From Roridomyces roridus (lineage: Eukaryota > Basidiomycota > Agaricomycetes > Agaricales > Mycenaceae), in assembly GCA_029378245.1 (NCBI GenBank), contig JARKIF010000076.1:91537-155536 (forward strand): DNA of 64,000 bases, written 5' to 3'. Position 1 is the first letter of the stretch. The number at the start of each line of letters is the position of its first letter. The notes below the pieces were generated by a model. That model did no database searches, was not told the DNA's origin, and saw nothing but the letters and a program-made list of their open reading frames with translations. Shown here in pieces: positions 38,664-51,223 of this stretch. A program made the translations under genes and the position numbers.

Positions 38664-40983
38664 TCACGGCGCCTTCCTACATTCATGCTTCTCCTTATGC
38701 TCTCTCCACCCCTCTTTGAAACACGCCATATCACAGAAAAAAACCCGGCCGTTACATGTTCCTGTGTCGCATTCCGTCAGCTTTATTCAAAAACCCAGAG
38801 TCCGATGAACGTACCACCACACCGCTTCCAAGGCCCCGTCAACCCACACGTAAAGCAGCGCTGCCAAGGCCCCACCTGTGCTGTCCTCCCCTCCTCCTCC
38901 AGATCCACGCCGTCAAAATACCCACCAGGAAGATCTAGCCGAAGCTGCCACAAATCCAAGAAACTTCCCAACGACGGCCGCCCCTTGCCGGTAGATTTCG
39001 ACGGCACAAAGTGCGTATTCTTGTACCCGCCAAAAAGAAATATTTTTCCTGTCCTCGAGTCTGTTATGAGAGTCGAGCTGGCCCGGTAGGTTGGGAATCC
39101 GCATGTGAAAACTTGCTTCCAAGTTGTCGGAACGCCACTCGGGGTCACGTCGGCCACGAAAGTGTCTGCATAGTACGTGTAGGCCATGGGTTCACCCTCG
39201 AAGTCTTCCAAGCATGTCGGAGCTGCTGGTGAGTACCCGCCAAAAACTATGACCTTGTCCAGGATCGGATTCTGGGAAGGCTTTGAGTAAAAAAATGAGT
39301 ACATGAAAGATCGACAGACGTAGGTGCAAGCCATCTCCGCGCGGGGGGAAGGGGCGTTCCCAGGTAGTCGTTCGCGTTTCCATCGTCCTTGACTGATATT
39401 CCAGCTCCAGAGATCATCGTAAGGATGACAGAAAAACGGGGGCGCGCCGTGACAATCTTGGAGATGTGCAGAAGTAGGACGGTCTGATTGCCCGAACATG
39501 AAGAAAATATGCGTCTGATCCTTCGAAACCCAGCTATGGAATCGTTCCCGGGGCCCAGGAGTGGAAGGGCAAGGTTTGGGAACGGAAGAACCGCTCAGGC
39601 GACGCCACTGAAGGCTCGGAATGTCAAGCTCCATCAAGACGTCCGTGCCGGGTATGCTGCCCCCGTGCTGCCCACCAAAGACGTATATCTTTTCCCCAAC
39701 ACAATGAGCATCGAATTCTGATACGTCGTCCCTGTAGTACGGCCATTCGCGCATTTCTTCGTCAGGAACAAATTTGGTGCGCAAAAGCTGCCACCTGGAT
39801 TGCGCGATATGAAAGACCCAAATCAAAGAGGGTTCTCCAGTGAACAGGAAGGCACGCCCATCGGCGTGTGGAACCATCTTGTATCCCACAATCTGACTGA
39901 CAACTTCTGCTGCGATGAAATCGGGAAGTCGACGCCATATCAGAGTATCGAGGTCCAGGGCCCAAAAATCGTGGTAATGGGGACCTTCAATGGCTTTGAC
40001 GCCCCCAAGCACATAGAGGTGGCCTTGATACCGGTTTATGACAAATACTCTACAGATGAGCGAAAGAACGCACCATTGAATGCAAATGTCGCGCTATGGC
40101 GGCGAGTGGTGGGTGCTTTTCCATTGCGGATGTTCAGCTTAATCCACGAACCCGCCTGCTGAAGACTCGGATACTCAATCGACATGGAAGCGGAAGTTTC
40201 AGGATCGGGGTGCTTCAGAGCACAGATATCCTGCCCAAGCAACGGATAGAAGTGATGCGAAATTTTGGACTCGAGATCTTCAGGCATGGACTCGAGCATA
40301 ACGTACGCGAGCCAAAGGCGCTGAATTGCACTCGCAGTGTTTCCCAATGCAAAGAAGACTTGGGCGGCGAGGCAGTGTGCGGTAAGTCGTTCGAAATAGT
40401 AGTGTGAAGAGGTGCTGTCGATCGGAACCCAATCTGCACGGGTGTTCAAGCGTTTCTGAATGAAAAAAGACGGTCATACTCACCAAAACGGACTGGATCG
40501 GCTCTGGCCCTCAAACTTTTCTCCAAGAGGTCAGCCTCGACCAACCAAAGCAAAGCCTGAAACGTCTCGAAGTCAGAATGGCAAGGAGAAGGAGGAGCGT
40601 ACGGTCTCATAGTCCAAAAGCCGTCGGGAGCACTCGATAGCTCCATTCAAGCAGGCCATAAAGTCGGAGACGCCCCGCCCATCCCGACTTCCAAGAATTT
40701 TGTACACAGCCAGGTCGGTGGAGACTGCGGGCAGCTCAAGTCCAACCATTTCCGACGCGGCCTCAATGAACGTAGACCGTGCTTCCGCGTACTGTTTGGC
40801 CGTAAATTTCTTATCTGCCTTGAATTTGAGCGAGTTTTGCAGTCGACCCCGGGTCATCGTTCCTTCCGCTCGCGTGAATAAGAAGGGTCTGGCTTCCTCG
40901 GGGATTTCAAACGCGCAGAAAATCTCGCAGCGATGTTCTGTTATTGCCTTGAGATTCTGCATGTCGGCTCCCCGACTTGGCAT
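38664..40983 (-). CDS. Kelch-repeat protein with C-terminal MYND zinc finger
   Basis: Five exons, 5' to 3': 40983-40603, 40556-40484, 40433-40074, 40023-38815, 38761-38664, joined in frame to 706 aa. Introns are 46, 50, 50 and 53 bp. The first 250 or so residues are helical with TPR-like character (FKADKKFTAKQYAEARSTFIEAAS). Kelch repeats follow (LYVLGGVKAIEG, IYVFGGQHGG, VIVFGGYSPAAP, IFLFGGYKNTHF). The last exon completes a MYND finger: CFTCGLTGPWKRCGG|TCNGRVFFCDMAC, then HKEKHEC. Without the last intron the protein would end inside the finger, which supports this model. MYND and kelch domains bind proteins; the target is unknown. Probably an adaptor in nucleus or cytoplasm. Confidence 0.85.
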
Positions 40984-41155
40984 CGTGGAAGAAGAAAAAC
41001 GGAGCTGGCAAACACAGCCACTTGATGAGAGAAGGGAGGAATCTATACACGCACGGCACTGGGGCTTTCGAGCTCCAAGCTTGCTTATTATTACAGGTAC
41101 AACTTGTAAAAATGTCTATGCATCGTCTATATTCTATCATCTGGTCCATTAACGT

Positions 41156-44100
41156 CTACGTCTCGTAAAAATCGCCGAAAAGATACTGGTCGTGCGGATG
41201 CGGAAAAGGTACGTCAGGACATAAATGCCAGCAATCTGTGAACCAATTCAGAGACCACATCGTGGAAGGAAAAGAAATACACTGACATTGACTCCAATGT
41301 AAACGAAGAGTAGACCACAATTCCGCCAATGGTGCGAATAAAAGATATTGAAGCTGGCTTGCAGGAACTACAAAGGTATGGTTAGCGATGCCCACTATCG
41401 AGAAGACCACAAGCACATACCTGGTCGGTGGTAGCCGTAGAACAAAACTTGCAGCTCGAAGTGGCGTCCCCGTTGGTCAAGTAGCCTCCCGCAGAGGAGA
41501 TGTAGTTGCCCATGTACTGACTGCACGTTTGGCCAGCAGGCGGATTCAGCGTCACCAGCTCCACAGGACTGCAGGTGATATTGTGCTTGCCAAGCGCTAC
41601 AAGAATTGAATCAGACTCAAGTCGGCGCGTTTCAGAGAGCGTGTACCTTGACCCAAAAGCCCCTCGACCATATAAGTATACGGCGATACATGATACCTGC
41701 AAAGCAGTCAGAACTGTAAGCAAAGCCGATACCAAAAGATGCGTACATCCATTTCCACCATCCCAAGGCCCTAAACGGCTGCATGACGCCATTGAAGTTC
41801 AAGATGAACGAGAAAAACAAGGCGAAAAACACAGCGGCGAGTTCCGCATTGGGAGCCATCGCCGCTACCGCCTGTCCAAACGATGTGTAGTACAACGGGA
41901 AGACAACACCGAGCATCTAATCGGCGTCAAATCACATTTCGTCCGCCACAAAGAGCAGAAATTTACCAGGTACGTGTATCCGGCACGGGAATTGTCAAAA
42001 CCGACAGTCCAATACCAGCAGAGGAAGTATATGGACGACCCGAGAATGTTCCACGGCACCTCCGACAAGAAAGCCGCGGTGACGAGCGCTGACCAGCTAT
42101 AAAACTTGGTAGGGCCTTCGCGGATCTCGTAGATATTCCGCATGTCCAGGAAAGGCACTTGCAGCTGATTTGACAAGGGTGCGGAAAGGATGGTGGACAT
42201 GAAGATCGCCTGGAAGCGAACCGGTGAGATTAAGGACTTGACTGAGCTGGAAACTTACAAAGAGCTGATTCTGCGTTCCCTGCTGAGAAGTCTTGGCTTT
42301 GAAGAACGTAAACTAGATATTGACATTTAGAAAGCACGTAGTCGGAAAGGGCATGTTACGCACTCCGATAAAGAGACCTCCGACGATATTGAGCACCAGC
42401 TTCGCGATGAGATAAGTCGGCTACAGAGTTTGCGTCAAAAGACGAGTAACAAAAAGAAAAAGACACGCACATCTCTCCAACGGAAGCGAACATCACGTCT
42501 CAACAAAAGCGTCGCCTGCTGAATCCACGGTGTCGCATATTTGTTCTTGAAAGTCGCCTGCACAGCCCCACGAGCCCGGCCCTCGGTGTGGATTTTTTCG
42601 AGTTCCTCCCTGGCCTTGATGGACTCGGGACAATTGCGCCAGATGGCCTCCCTGCACCGCGATCAAAAGGTGTCTCCAAAGCACACAGAATCATACGAAC
42701 CAGTCCTGCTCGCTCGTCGCCGTAGCTCCGGCACCAATGACATCAAGCATAAACTCAGCACTGTAAAGGCGAGCATGAGTGAGTATAATGTCAAGTCAAG
42801 AATGATCCCACTTACGGGTTCTCGGACGATTCGCAGTGGCGGGAACCGTTGGACTCAAAGTGGTGAATGAGCGTGGTAGAGTTTTTGCCAATGTCACCAA
42901 AGTATACGACTTGGCCACCTTTCCGCAGCAGCAGGAGGCGATCAAACATCTGTGGGTCATTAGAAGGGAGATTCGCTAGCAGTCAAGGAAGAAATCTCAC
43001 CTGGAAAAGCTCGGCCGAAGGCTGAAGGGAGCGTAAGCTCGAGAATGACATAGAGACAAGAAAAGTACCTGATGGATTCTGTACAAAAGGGTCAGCCCAG
43101 TCCGACATGAAGATAGCAGAACGTACGTGCAAAGGATGGCCTGTCCGTTGGCGGCAAGCTCCTTCAAGAACAGCATGATCGCCCAAGCACTCTGCGAATC
43201 AAGGCCGGAGGTGGGCTACACAATCATCAGAATCGGTAACACAAATAAGACAGGGGCGCACCTCGTCGAGGAAAAGCAACAATCGAGGCTATTCGTTCCG
43301 CATGAGCAGCCAGACTCGAAAAGATTCACTGCAACGCACCTTTGCCGCCAACTCGACACCAATCGTCGTCCGCTTCCGATGCTCGACTCCCAAACTCCCA
43401 ACCGAAGCATCCGCCATTTCCTCCAGCCCACACATCTTCAGGCACGTCTCGACGTACGCGACCTTCTCCTCCACCGGAACCGAATCCGGCTGGCGGAGCA
43501 TTGCCGAGAACAGCAAGGCCTCCCGGACCGTATCCGTTGGTACGTGAGTGTCCATCTGCTGCACGTAGCCCGTCTGAGACCGGAAGTCGCGCGGCAGGGG
43601 GTGTCCATTGACAAAGATATCACCCGTAACGACGCCGCTGGTCGTCCGCTCTGCCAGGGCATTCAGCAGTGTCGTCTTGCCCGCTCCTGATTCGCCCCTG
43701 TAGTCACATGATCAGCCCCACCGAATATAGCGGGAGGAAGACACATACATGAGGGCGGTCAGTTTACCAGGGACCACATAGCCAGAGACGTTATCCAGCA
43801 ACTTCCGCTCGCCATCCTTGACAGGAACAACGTAGCTGAGGTTTTGCCAGGAGAAGATATCCGTCATGGGTGGAGCAGCCGCCAACGCCTCGTGGACCTC
43901 TGCCTGATTCCGCGCTACGGCTTCTTCAACATGTGCATCCTGACCATTGCCCACCGCCTTCTCCGGATCCGCGACACCCCCAGCCCGAGCCAGCTCCACG
44001 CCCTTCTTGGACCTGCGCTTGAAGAGGACGACCGAAGTGGACAGGGACGTGGCCGTATTGAGCTCGGTGAATAAGAGCAGCAGAGTGATGAATCCAAGGC

Positions 44101-46778
44101 CAAATGCAACGACAATGCCGAAATTCTTAGAAGTCGGTTAGTAAGCCACCACGACAGAGAGATAGACCGGTGCCGTACCATCCATTCATGGCTGTAGGAA
44201 TACCCATAACTAGCAGCGATGAACTTGTTCCCGTCGACGAAAGCTTCGCCGGGTACCGAGCCCACCGTGGCGCAGACTTGATTCGCGAGGCTGACATTCT
44301 CGTACCCCGGACCCTGGGGAACGAGTGACGCGCAAGTAGCGTTGATGGTCCGGAATTCATTCGCCACGACGGCTTCGAAGCTATATCGCATGGGCTGGAA
44401 GATATGAGCACGCGAAAAGAAGGAAGGAAGGACACCTACATTAATGTAGGTGATCCACCGTAAAGCGCCAATCATTGACTATTCGCCATTCAGCATGAGC
44501 CAGGTAAAGGCAAGAAGAATCACGCACGGGTTTCGGGATAGTATACCCTGTATAGATGACAAGAACGAGCAGTAGAATCCCAGCAACCGACTGCGCCGGG
44601 GCAGGAGTGGCAAACGCCGCCGCAATGGTCCGGAAGAACGCCCGCATGGTAACAGCGATCATGTAGAGGAATAGGTAGAAGATGCTAACAAGGCCAAGTC
44701 AGAGTGAGACGCCGAAAGAGGGTACTTGGAACGTACAAGAATTGTTGTGCAGTACGCTGAAGACCGACGATAAAGTACAGCAGAATCGAAAATGCCTGAA
44801 CAAAGGGTTTCAGAAGGTATTTAGATTTGAAGGCGAGAAGGAACGGACTGTGATACTGAGGAGCAGGATAGGCGCGTCGACGAGAGTGAGTGCCAATGCC
44901 TCAACGAAGGGGTGATAGAGCGCTGCCTTGCTTTGCCGGAGGATAATGGGACGCTGCGCGAAAAGGGCCGGGATCTCCGCCATACTGGAGAGCGCACAAA
45001 AGAGAACCCCACTATAGAAAGCACTGAGCAAGAAATCACGGGGGCGGGACAAGACACTCACAAAAACATCACGCCTCCTCTCGAGAAGAATGCCGAAGTG
45101 GACTCGGGCGAGTTGACAAAGATGGACCCGACGATAGTGCCCTGGATGATGAAGGTGGCAACGTTGATGAGCGTCGCCGCCTTGTCCCCGACGATGATCT
45201 GCGCTCGACGATGAATGAGCGCGCGCGCCTGCATGAAGATGGACGTCGTATACGGCGAGGCCCGGCGTGCACTCTTGGCATGCTCCGCCCGCACACTCCG
45301 CTTATAAACCTCCCCCCGCTCCTTATTCCCCAACCCACATTCCTGATTGTACGCCTTGATATCCTCGAGATTCTTCTCCATAAGCGGCGATTGACGGAAA
45401 TGCTCGGCGAGTTCAGCAGACGTCCTCGGCCGCTTCTTGTCTTCCTCGGGTGTCAGCCCAGGTCGCACAATCCGCCCCGCAAAGTCCGTGACAGAAACCA
45501 AGAAATCGGGCGTCGTCTGACGCTCCGCCTGCGGTACGTATCCAAGCGAGAGGAAATACTCGCGTGCCTGGTCTGCCGGCCCGAAGTACACCATCTTCCC
45601 CTCGCTGAGCACGCACACCTTGTCAAAGAGCGAATAAAGCGTCTCAGAGGCTTGGTAGATGGACACGATTGTCGTTGCATGGGCGACATCGGTCAAAATG
45701 CGAAGCGCCCGTCCAAACTCCAAGGCGGTGGATGCATCGAGCCCACGGGTCGAGTTGTCCCACGCCCCGATGCGAAGACGGGTGGCTAACGCTTCAGCGA
45801 TGCTCACGCGTTTTTTCTGCCCGCCACTGACACCGCGAATGGCATTGTTTCCAACGGGGGTGCTGCGGACGTGTCGCAGGCCGAAGATGGTGCAGAGAAT
45901 TTCGACCATCGAGTCGACATACTCGTCGCGGCTCTGGCCCTCGATACGGGTCTGCGGAGCACGAAGGCGGGCAGCGAACTGGAGGGTTTGCTCGACGGTG
46001 AGGGTGGGGAAATGGACGTCGTCCTCGGGGCAGTATTGCACGTCGCCGCGGTAGTGATCGTGTATTTGCTGTGGGGTGAGAGAGTCGTAGTTGCGGGTCC
46101 CAGATACAGACTTGTATTCGTCCGTCTGATTCGCGAGGGTCTTGAGGAGCGTAGAGCACCCAGACCCAGGACGCCCGAGAACGACTGGATGAAGGTCAGA
46201 GATACGAGCAAGGGGCATCGAAGAAACGCACGAAGCATCTCTCCGGGGCGAACAACACCGGTAATGTCATCAAGGATCGTGCGCAGCGGTGGGTGTCGGA
46301 GGGTCTGTATCTCCTCAAGGATGGAAAGCGGGTTCAAGGTGGAGCCTAGGGTGGGCTGATACGAAGCCGAGGCGCCAAGACCAACGACTCGCAGGTCCTG
46401 AAACGCGACACCAAGTTCTCGGTGCTCAATGTCAGCCTCAGCGATCCTGGATACATCGTTCGTGAGGTTATTCAGAGTTAGAAGCAACTAAACGCACTTT
46501 TTGTGAATGAATTTCAGAGTCTTCTCAAGGTCAAAAGGGCCGTCGCCAGGATGCAGAGTCACATCTGAGTCTGTTGTCGTCCTACTGGACAGTTGGGTGA
46601 CGGTGCGTTGGAGGTTCTTGACACCAGCGGGATCGAAAAAGTCGACATCAACACGGGAGACACTGGGTCTGCGTTGGGACGCAGTCTCGCCAACGACTCG
46701 AGCAGGAACGGTCGGGGAGCGCGATTTTTCTTGAGACGGCTCGACGCTGTCCTCTTGGATGTTGTGTAGAGAAGACAT
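41156..46778 (-). CDS. Full-size PDR-type ABC transporter (ABCG family)
   Basis: Multi-exon gene from [16 protein letters not shown] (46778) to the stop at 41156. Clear introns near the start are 46447-46497, 46185-46230 and 45012-45061; many small ones follow. Order NBD1-TMD1-NBD2-TMD2. NBD1 has the fungal PDR Walker [13 protein letters not shown] (Cys for Lys), [14 protein letters not shown] and a [11 protein letters not shown]alker B. NBD2 has canonical [28 protein letters not shown] and [20 protein letters not shown]1 includes [17 protein letters not shown]2 ends [22 protein letters not shown] pumps sit in the plasma membrane and export drugs, sterols or defence compounds using ATP; the substrate here is unknown. 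No in-frame stops are needed in the exons I checked, so it looks intact. Confidence 0.87.
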
Positions 46779-47241
46779 GGCTTAGACAATACGAATTCAT
46801 CGAGGAGGTTTATAATGGCAATTTTGGCGCTGGGTGTGATGTCAGCGGTCCGACGGCGAGAAATGTGAATTTTGCTTACAGGTTCGGCCTAATCTATTGG
46901 CCATTTCAAGTTTAGGAGATCTTCGGGAAACAGACGCGTCATGGCGCCGGGCTCGTTCGATTGCGGTAAACAAGAAGTAAAACAGCCGGAGAAAGTCGCT
47001 TGTAGAACGGAGCACATCCTCGAAGATGAATCCAGTTGAAGCGAGACCATCGACGCGTCCACTGGGTAGGTCGGAGCAGAAGACAAGAGTGACGTAAGCA
47101 TGGTTGTGAACTGCCGTTTGTCAGCCTTTGTACGCTTGTTGTACGCCGTTTAACCGTTGATCCGAAAGACAATTCAATCCTCGTCAACATTCCGCGGCAC
47201 GGCACGGACACGGACAGTGCGGTTGATATTCCTGGTCCATT
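46779..47241. other. Upstream region of the ABC transporter
   Basis: No gene recognised. Open frames of 70-125 codons on the - strand (about 46889-47316) have no family motif, and one runs into MITE M2. Probably promoter of the transporter. Confidence 0.35.
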
Positions 47242-47800
47242 CACAGGGGGCATCAGCCGTGGCACATTTTTTTGTGTGCCAAGGTGGCACTTGGCGCGCA
47301 GTTGGGCCGTGGACATAAAACCACGTGCCTAGGTGCTCTTTTGATGTGCGTGAGTTCGAATCTGTGCTTATGTACCCATTTTCTTTGCCCGACACATTTG
47401 GTGATTCTGACCGCCGAACAACTTGTTTATAATTCAACTAAACTGTGGAGAATAATTCCTGACCCATTGAGTGAATTTAAAACATGATTCGCAGCATGTT
47501 GGGTGGTGTCATTGGGTATTCCTGCACCGGAGTCACTCCATTTCCCTGCAACAAGCATGGCCACAGCATGGAGGGTATCAACAGTATTTTTACATATATT
47601 AAAGGCCCTCTATGTGGACACTCACTCCCTCAAGATATAATGTCTATCCTTATATCACGACACTCCCGGGCCAATTGTGAAGGCCGGGGAACAAAGGAAA
47701 TTCACACGTAATGTCCAACTTCCGGCCAACTGCGCGCCAAGTGCCACGCAAGTGCTACCTTGGCACACAAGGCAAAGTGCCACGCTTGATGCCCCCTGTG
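47242..47800. mobile_element. MITE M2 with CACAGGGGGCATCA ends
   Basis: 559 bp with long imperfect inverted arms of about 80-95 bp: CACAGGGGGCATCA...GGCAC...GTGTGCCAAGG at 47242 and the complement ending at 47800. ATT flanks both sides (47239-47241, 47801-47803), a 3-bp duplication. It shares its arms and inner sequence, inverted, with M1 in the nest, for example a GAGTTCGA(A/T)TC(T/C)GTG stretch followed by GTAC(C/A)CATTTTCT. No coding capacity. Confidence 0.72.
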
Positions 47801-48049
47801 ATTGCGGCAGGCTTGGAAATCGAGTGACACAAGTTCAATCTATTTACACCACCCCGCAAATACGAGACGCGACATGGTGTTGCAGGCCTCAAATTGGCCT
47901 CAAAGCAAGACCATTTTCTATTAAATATGCATGATGCCAAGAAACTGAACTCTAGTCTCTAGCAGGCTGTCATAGACCTCGGGGGCTCGAATGTCACCCT
48001 GGTATCGCGTCAAATTGTCGAACCAGGAAAAAAGACGAGTACATACCAG

Positions 48050-49124
48050 TTAGATGTCATTTTGCAACTCCGCCCAAGGAGGAAGCTCAAAAAAGGTCGG
48101 GAGCAACTCCCACATCTTCTTCCGCCCTTCACTCATTTTCTGCGCTCCATCCTCGGTGCAGGCATCGCAAAGCCCGAGATGAACCATATAATTAGCGACA
48201 GAAGAAAGCGCTAGCATGGTGTCCATCTTGAGCTGAGTATGTAAACGGGCCATTCTCTTGAGCGTACACGCAGCAGGCTGCGTGCATTCGGGACAGCCGT
48301 CGTATTGCGCGATCCAGCCGAAGGTATGTTCTTCTTGCCATTGGCTCTGCGCTATTCTTTTGCCGGTGAGAGCGCACAGACGCTGATCCTCAACCGCAAG
48401 CGTCGCGAGAGTTCCATCTCGACGTGTAATGCCATCGAATAGTTGAGCCTAATTCATGAAATTAGTGTCAGGAAGTCGGGAATCAGGAGAGGGACAACAA
48501 ACCTGCTGGCAGTTCTGTAGCACTCGTAGGTATGCGCACGGAAGCAGGGTGCGGAGGTTGTTTTCCTTCACCAAAGCCAAGATGTCGATGCAGTATCCCG
48601 AATAGGCTTTTATCCAGATTGGAGTATACTTGCCTTCCGGGAACAATCCGTCGTACCCCTCGAGGGTTTGGGGAAGATCCTGCGAGAGACGTTCTACCAT
48701 CGTCTGCAAAATGTCCTTGAAGTCGTATTTCCTGCCCAAACGGATGTGGCTAGCAACCACGGACAAAGTAAGAGGCTTCTGGCTGAAAAACCACCTAGAA
48801 TTAGTCAATACGGGGACTTAGCAGATAGGATGGCACGACGCACGGATCGTAAAGTGTTTTCAAGACGCACTCCACGTCTTCCGGCGAGTCCCCCAACAGC
48901 TCAATGACCGGACATTCCTCCACTTTCGGCTCGTCCGGGGGCTGGGGAAGTCCTTGCAGATCTCTGAAGAAAGCTGAGTGCTGCGAGAGAACACTCCAGT
49001 GCACGCGAAACTGCGTGCCGCTGGCTTGAAGAACAACACTTCCGTCGCAATGCCAGACTTCGGACGAGCGGGTTATCTCTTGTTCATTAGGGCGTTGTCG
49101 TTTGGCAGGAGGTGATTCCGACAT
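48050..49124 (-). CDS. BTB/POZ domain protein, copy 1 (BTB1)
   Basis: Three exons, 49124-48844, 48794-48503 and 48448-48050 (introns 49 and 54 bp), giving 323 aa in frame. The BTB fold spans about residues 20-130: EVWHCDGSVVLQASGTQFRV, HWSVLSQHSAFFRDL, IELLGDSPEDVECVLKTLYD, then SVVASHIRLGRKYDFKDI. The C-terminal half carries TPPC-like Cys residues (CPECTQPAAC) and the family end MWELLPTFFELPPWAELQND. BTB proteins can dimerise and serve as CUL3 adaptors; the role here is inferred. Its ATG is only 67 bp from that of BTB2 on the other strand. Confidence 0.85.
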
Positions 49125-49191
49125 GGGCAGAGGAAGAAAGTGGCATCAAATTCCTCAAACAAAGACAAAGCCACTCGTCTTGTCTCCTCCC
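49125..49191. promoter_or_regulatory. 67-bp shared divergent promoter of BTB1 and BTB2
   Basis: The whole space between the two start codons, AC-rich on the + strand (AAGACAAAGCCACTC...). Both promoters and leaders must overlap each other or the opposite coding region. No TATA box is visible. Confidence 0.4.
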
Positions 49192-51032
49192 ATGTCCGAG
49201 CTATCTCCACCGTTACCGTCGGACGATCAACAGGTCATACGCTCGTCGGAGCTCTGGCATCGCGACGGGAGTGTAGTCCTACAGGCTGGCCGGACGCAGT
49301 TTCGCGTCCACTGGAGCGTCCTCTCGCTGGATTCCTCGTTCTTCCGGGATATCGAAGCATTGCCTCACATCAGGAAAACTGGGGGATGCTGCATAGCACT
49401 GGAGAGTGCTGCATAGTGCCATAGTGCCCATAGATACATCCCCACTATGCAGCACTATGCAGCACTATGCAGTGACTGCTCGCCGACGCTTAGCTTGGGC
49501 AGTTCTAAAATTGAATACACCGCTGAGGACGCAATTGGGACAAAATTGGGACGCAAATATAACGGACAGGTAGAGCAAAAAAATTGTTGTGAATTCAGTA
49601 GCTAATACATCCACGAGGATCTACTACACAGCGCGTAACACCACTGACTCGAACAACAGAAGAACAAAGTTGATATGGAGGCCGCCGGCGATACTGCCAC
49701 ACAAGATACGTGCATCGCAACGTTGAACGCCCCAAACGAAAACGAGGACTCTTCGCCGTACTTTGAGCTTAAACACACTGATTCAGAGTCACTGGATGCT
49801 CGCAAATGGAGGATGGATGAACGCTTACCTGCGGGCAACTGCAAGAGGCTGCGTCGGGTTGGAGGCGAACTTGAGCAATGAGGGCTTGAGGAACCGCGGC
49901 GACGATGAAGTTGGGAGGAGAGGTTGGACGGGGGCGTGTCAAGAGTCAAGACCGCGTTGCCGACGCCCCGTTTAAATGGATGCCAGCTTTGTTGCCGCCG
50001 TGTCAAACAGGTTCCCTTCAGAAAATAGACAAGTAAGTTAAGCGATAGAGATCCCAAAGCATTCCATAGTAGCCATAGTACTGCATAGTACTATGGGCAC
50101 TATGGCACTAGCGCCGAGCTATGGCTCGGCTAGTGTTTTCCTGATGCAACCTCCGGATGAAATCAAAGTCGACGGCTGCCATCTAATTGTCCTGGCAGAC
50201 GACACGGCTGGCGACTTGGAAATAGTTCTGAAAGCGCTGTACAATCCGTGCGTCGTTTCTTGCATGCGCACAGGACACAAATTGACCGCTTCAGGTTGTT
50301 CTCCTCCGAGAAACCTCTTCCTCTCTCCGTCGTCGCAAGTCACATGCGAATCAGCCGAAAGTACGACTTCAGGGAGATCTTGCAGACAATGGTGGATCGT
50401 CTCTCATACGAAAATCCCAAATCTCTGGCCGCTTATGCTCTCTTGATTGAGAACAATCGGTACAGGGCCGCCTGGATACAGTCGTACAAGGGTTTTCACT
50501 TTGATCTCCTCACTCTGGTGAAGGAAACCAATATGTATGCGGTGCTGCCCTGTGCATATTATCGAGTCATCATCTTTCATTCCCAGGTCTATTATCTCTC
50601 GATTCTATTGTCGACTGATGATGAACACCTTCCTGTAGAGCGAACTATTCGACGGTGTCGAGCGTGCAGACGGCACTCGGGCGATGCTCTCCCCGAGCGA
50701 CCAGCGATTGTGTAACTTGGCACGCACGCAGATCATCCAATGCCAATGGGAACTGGGGAACACGTTCGGTTGGGTCCGAAGCAGGCCTCCCCAGTGCATC
50801 GATCCTGTTCCGTGTTCGCAGCGCAAGTTGGCGTTTTTTCAAGGTAATGTATGGACTAATGCCGCATTTGCGACAGTACAGCGCGGGATGGAGGTCGTTA
50901 GAATGTGTCCTCCTTGCAAGGAGGATGCCAGGGTGCAGATGGAAGCTGGGCGGCAGAAGATGTGGGAATCTCTGCCATCTTTCTTTGGGCTTCCTCCGTG
51001 GGCACTGGGCAGACTTGACGAACGATGTTTGA
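49192..51032 (+). pseudogene. BTB/POZ gene copy 2 (BTB2), split by a MITE
   Basis: Starts MSELSPPLPSDDQQVIRSSE and reads into the BTB domain up to FFRDIEALP, where a 779-bp MITE (49368-50146) brings a stop. After the element QPPDEIKVDGCHLIVL resumes. Introns 50248-50294 and 50587-50638 lie at the same places as in BTB1, BTB3 and BTB4. Near the 3' end a 7-bp tandem copy (TGGGCACTGGGCAG, about 51000) shifts the frame just before the ancestral end DLTNDV and TGA (51030-51032). Closest relative: BTB4 (YENPKSLAAY.LLIENNRY). A truncated BTB fragment of about 75 aa could still be made. Confidence 0.82.
49368..50146. mobile_element. MITE with CATCAGGAAAAC ends, inside BTB2
   Basis: 12-bp inverted ends CATCAGGAAAAC (49368; complement ends 50146). 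The flank is CA on both sides (49366-49367, 50147-50148), and BTB4 shows the uninterrupted site (GCCTCAACCTCC). Subterminal inverted copies of TAGTGCCATAGTGCCCATAG (left about 49417-49436; right, inverted, about 50086-50106) and ATGCAGCACT repeats would fold into hairpins; the right end also holds a GCCGAGC/GCTCGGC palindrome. The middle (49600-50060) has no recognised gene. Class not assigned. Confidence 0.7.
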
Positions 51033-51223
51033 ATCGTCTATCGGCCAGCACCACGCATTTTATTTATTTCTGTCACACCCTATCGCTGCGCCTCGTTTGC
51101 AACATGTCATGCGTAGCTGTATCTCGCATTCGAATTCTTTGCGTGTCGCCAAGACGAAATTGATTTTTGCCTTTTTGGGCACACATTCTTGGAGGCTGTG
51201 TTTCCTCTTTGTCTCTAACCGCC

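Noticed and set aside
41156..46778. A secondary-metabolite or detoxification cluster around the ABC transporter
   Set aside because: Neighbours are a kelch-MYND protein, a MITE and BTB genes; no biosynthetic enzyme lies near.
47335..47365. GAGTTCGAATC resembling a tRNA B box (possible SINE or tRNA)
   Set aside because: No A box at the right distance and no cloverleaf; the stretch belongs to the interior of MITE M2 and recurs in M1.
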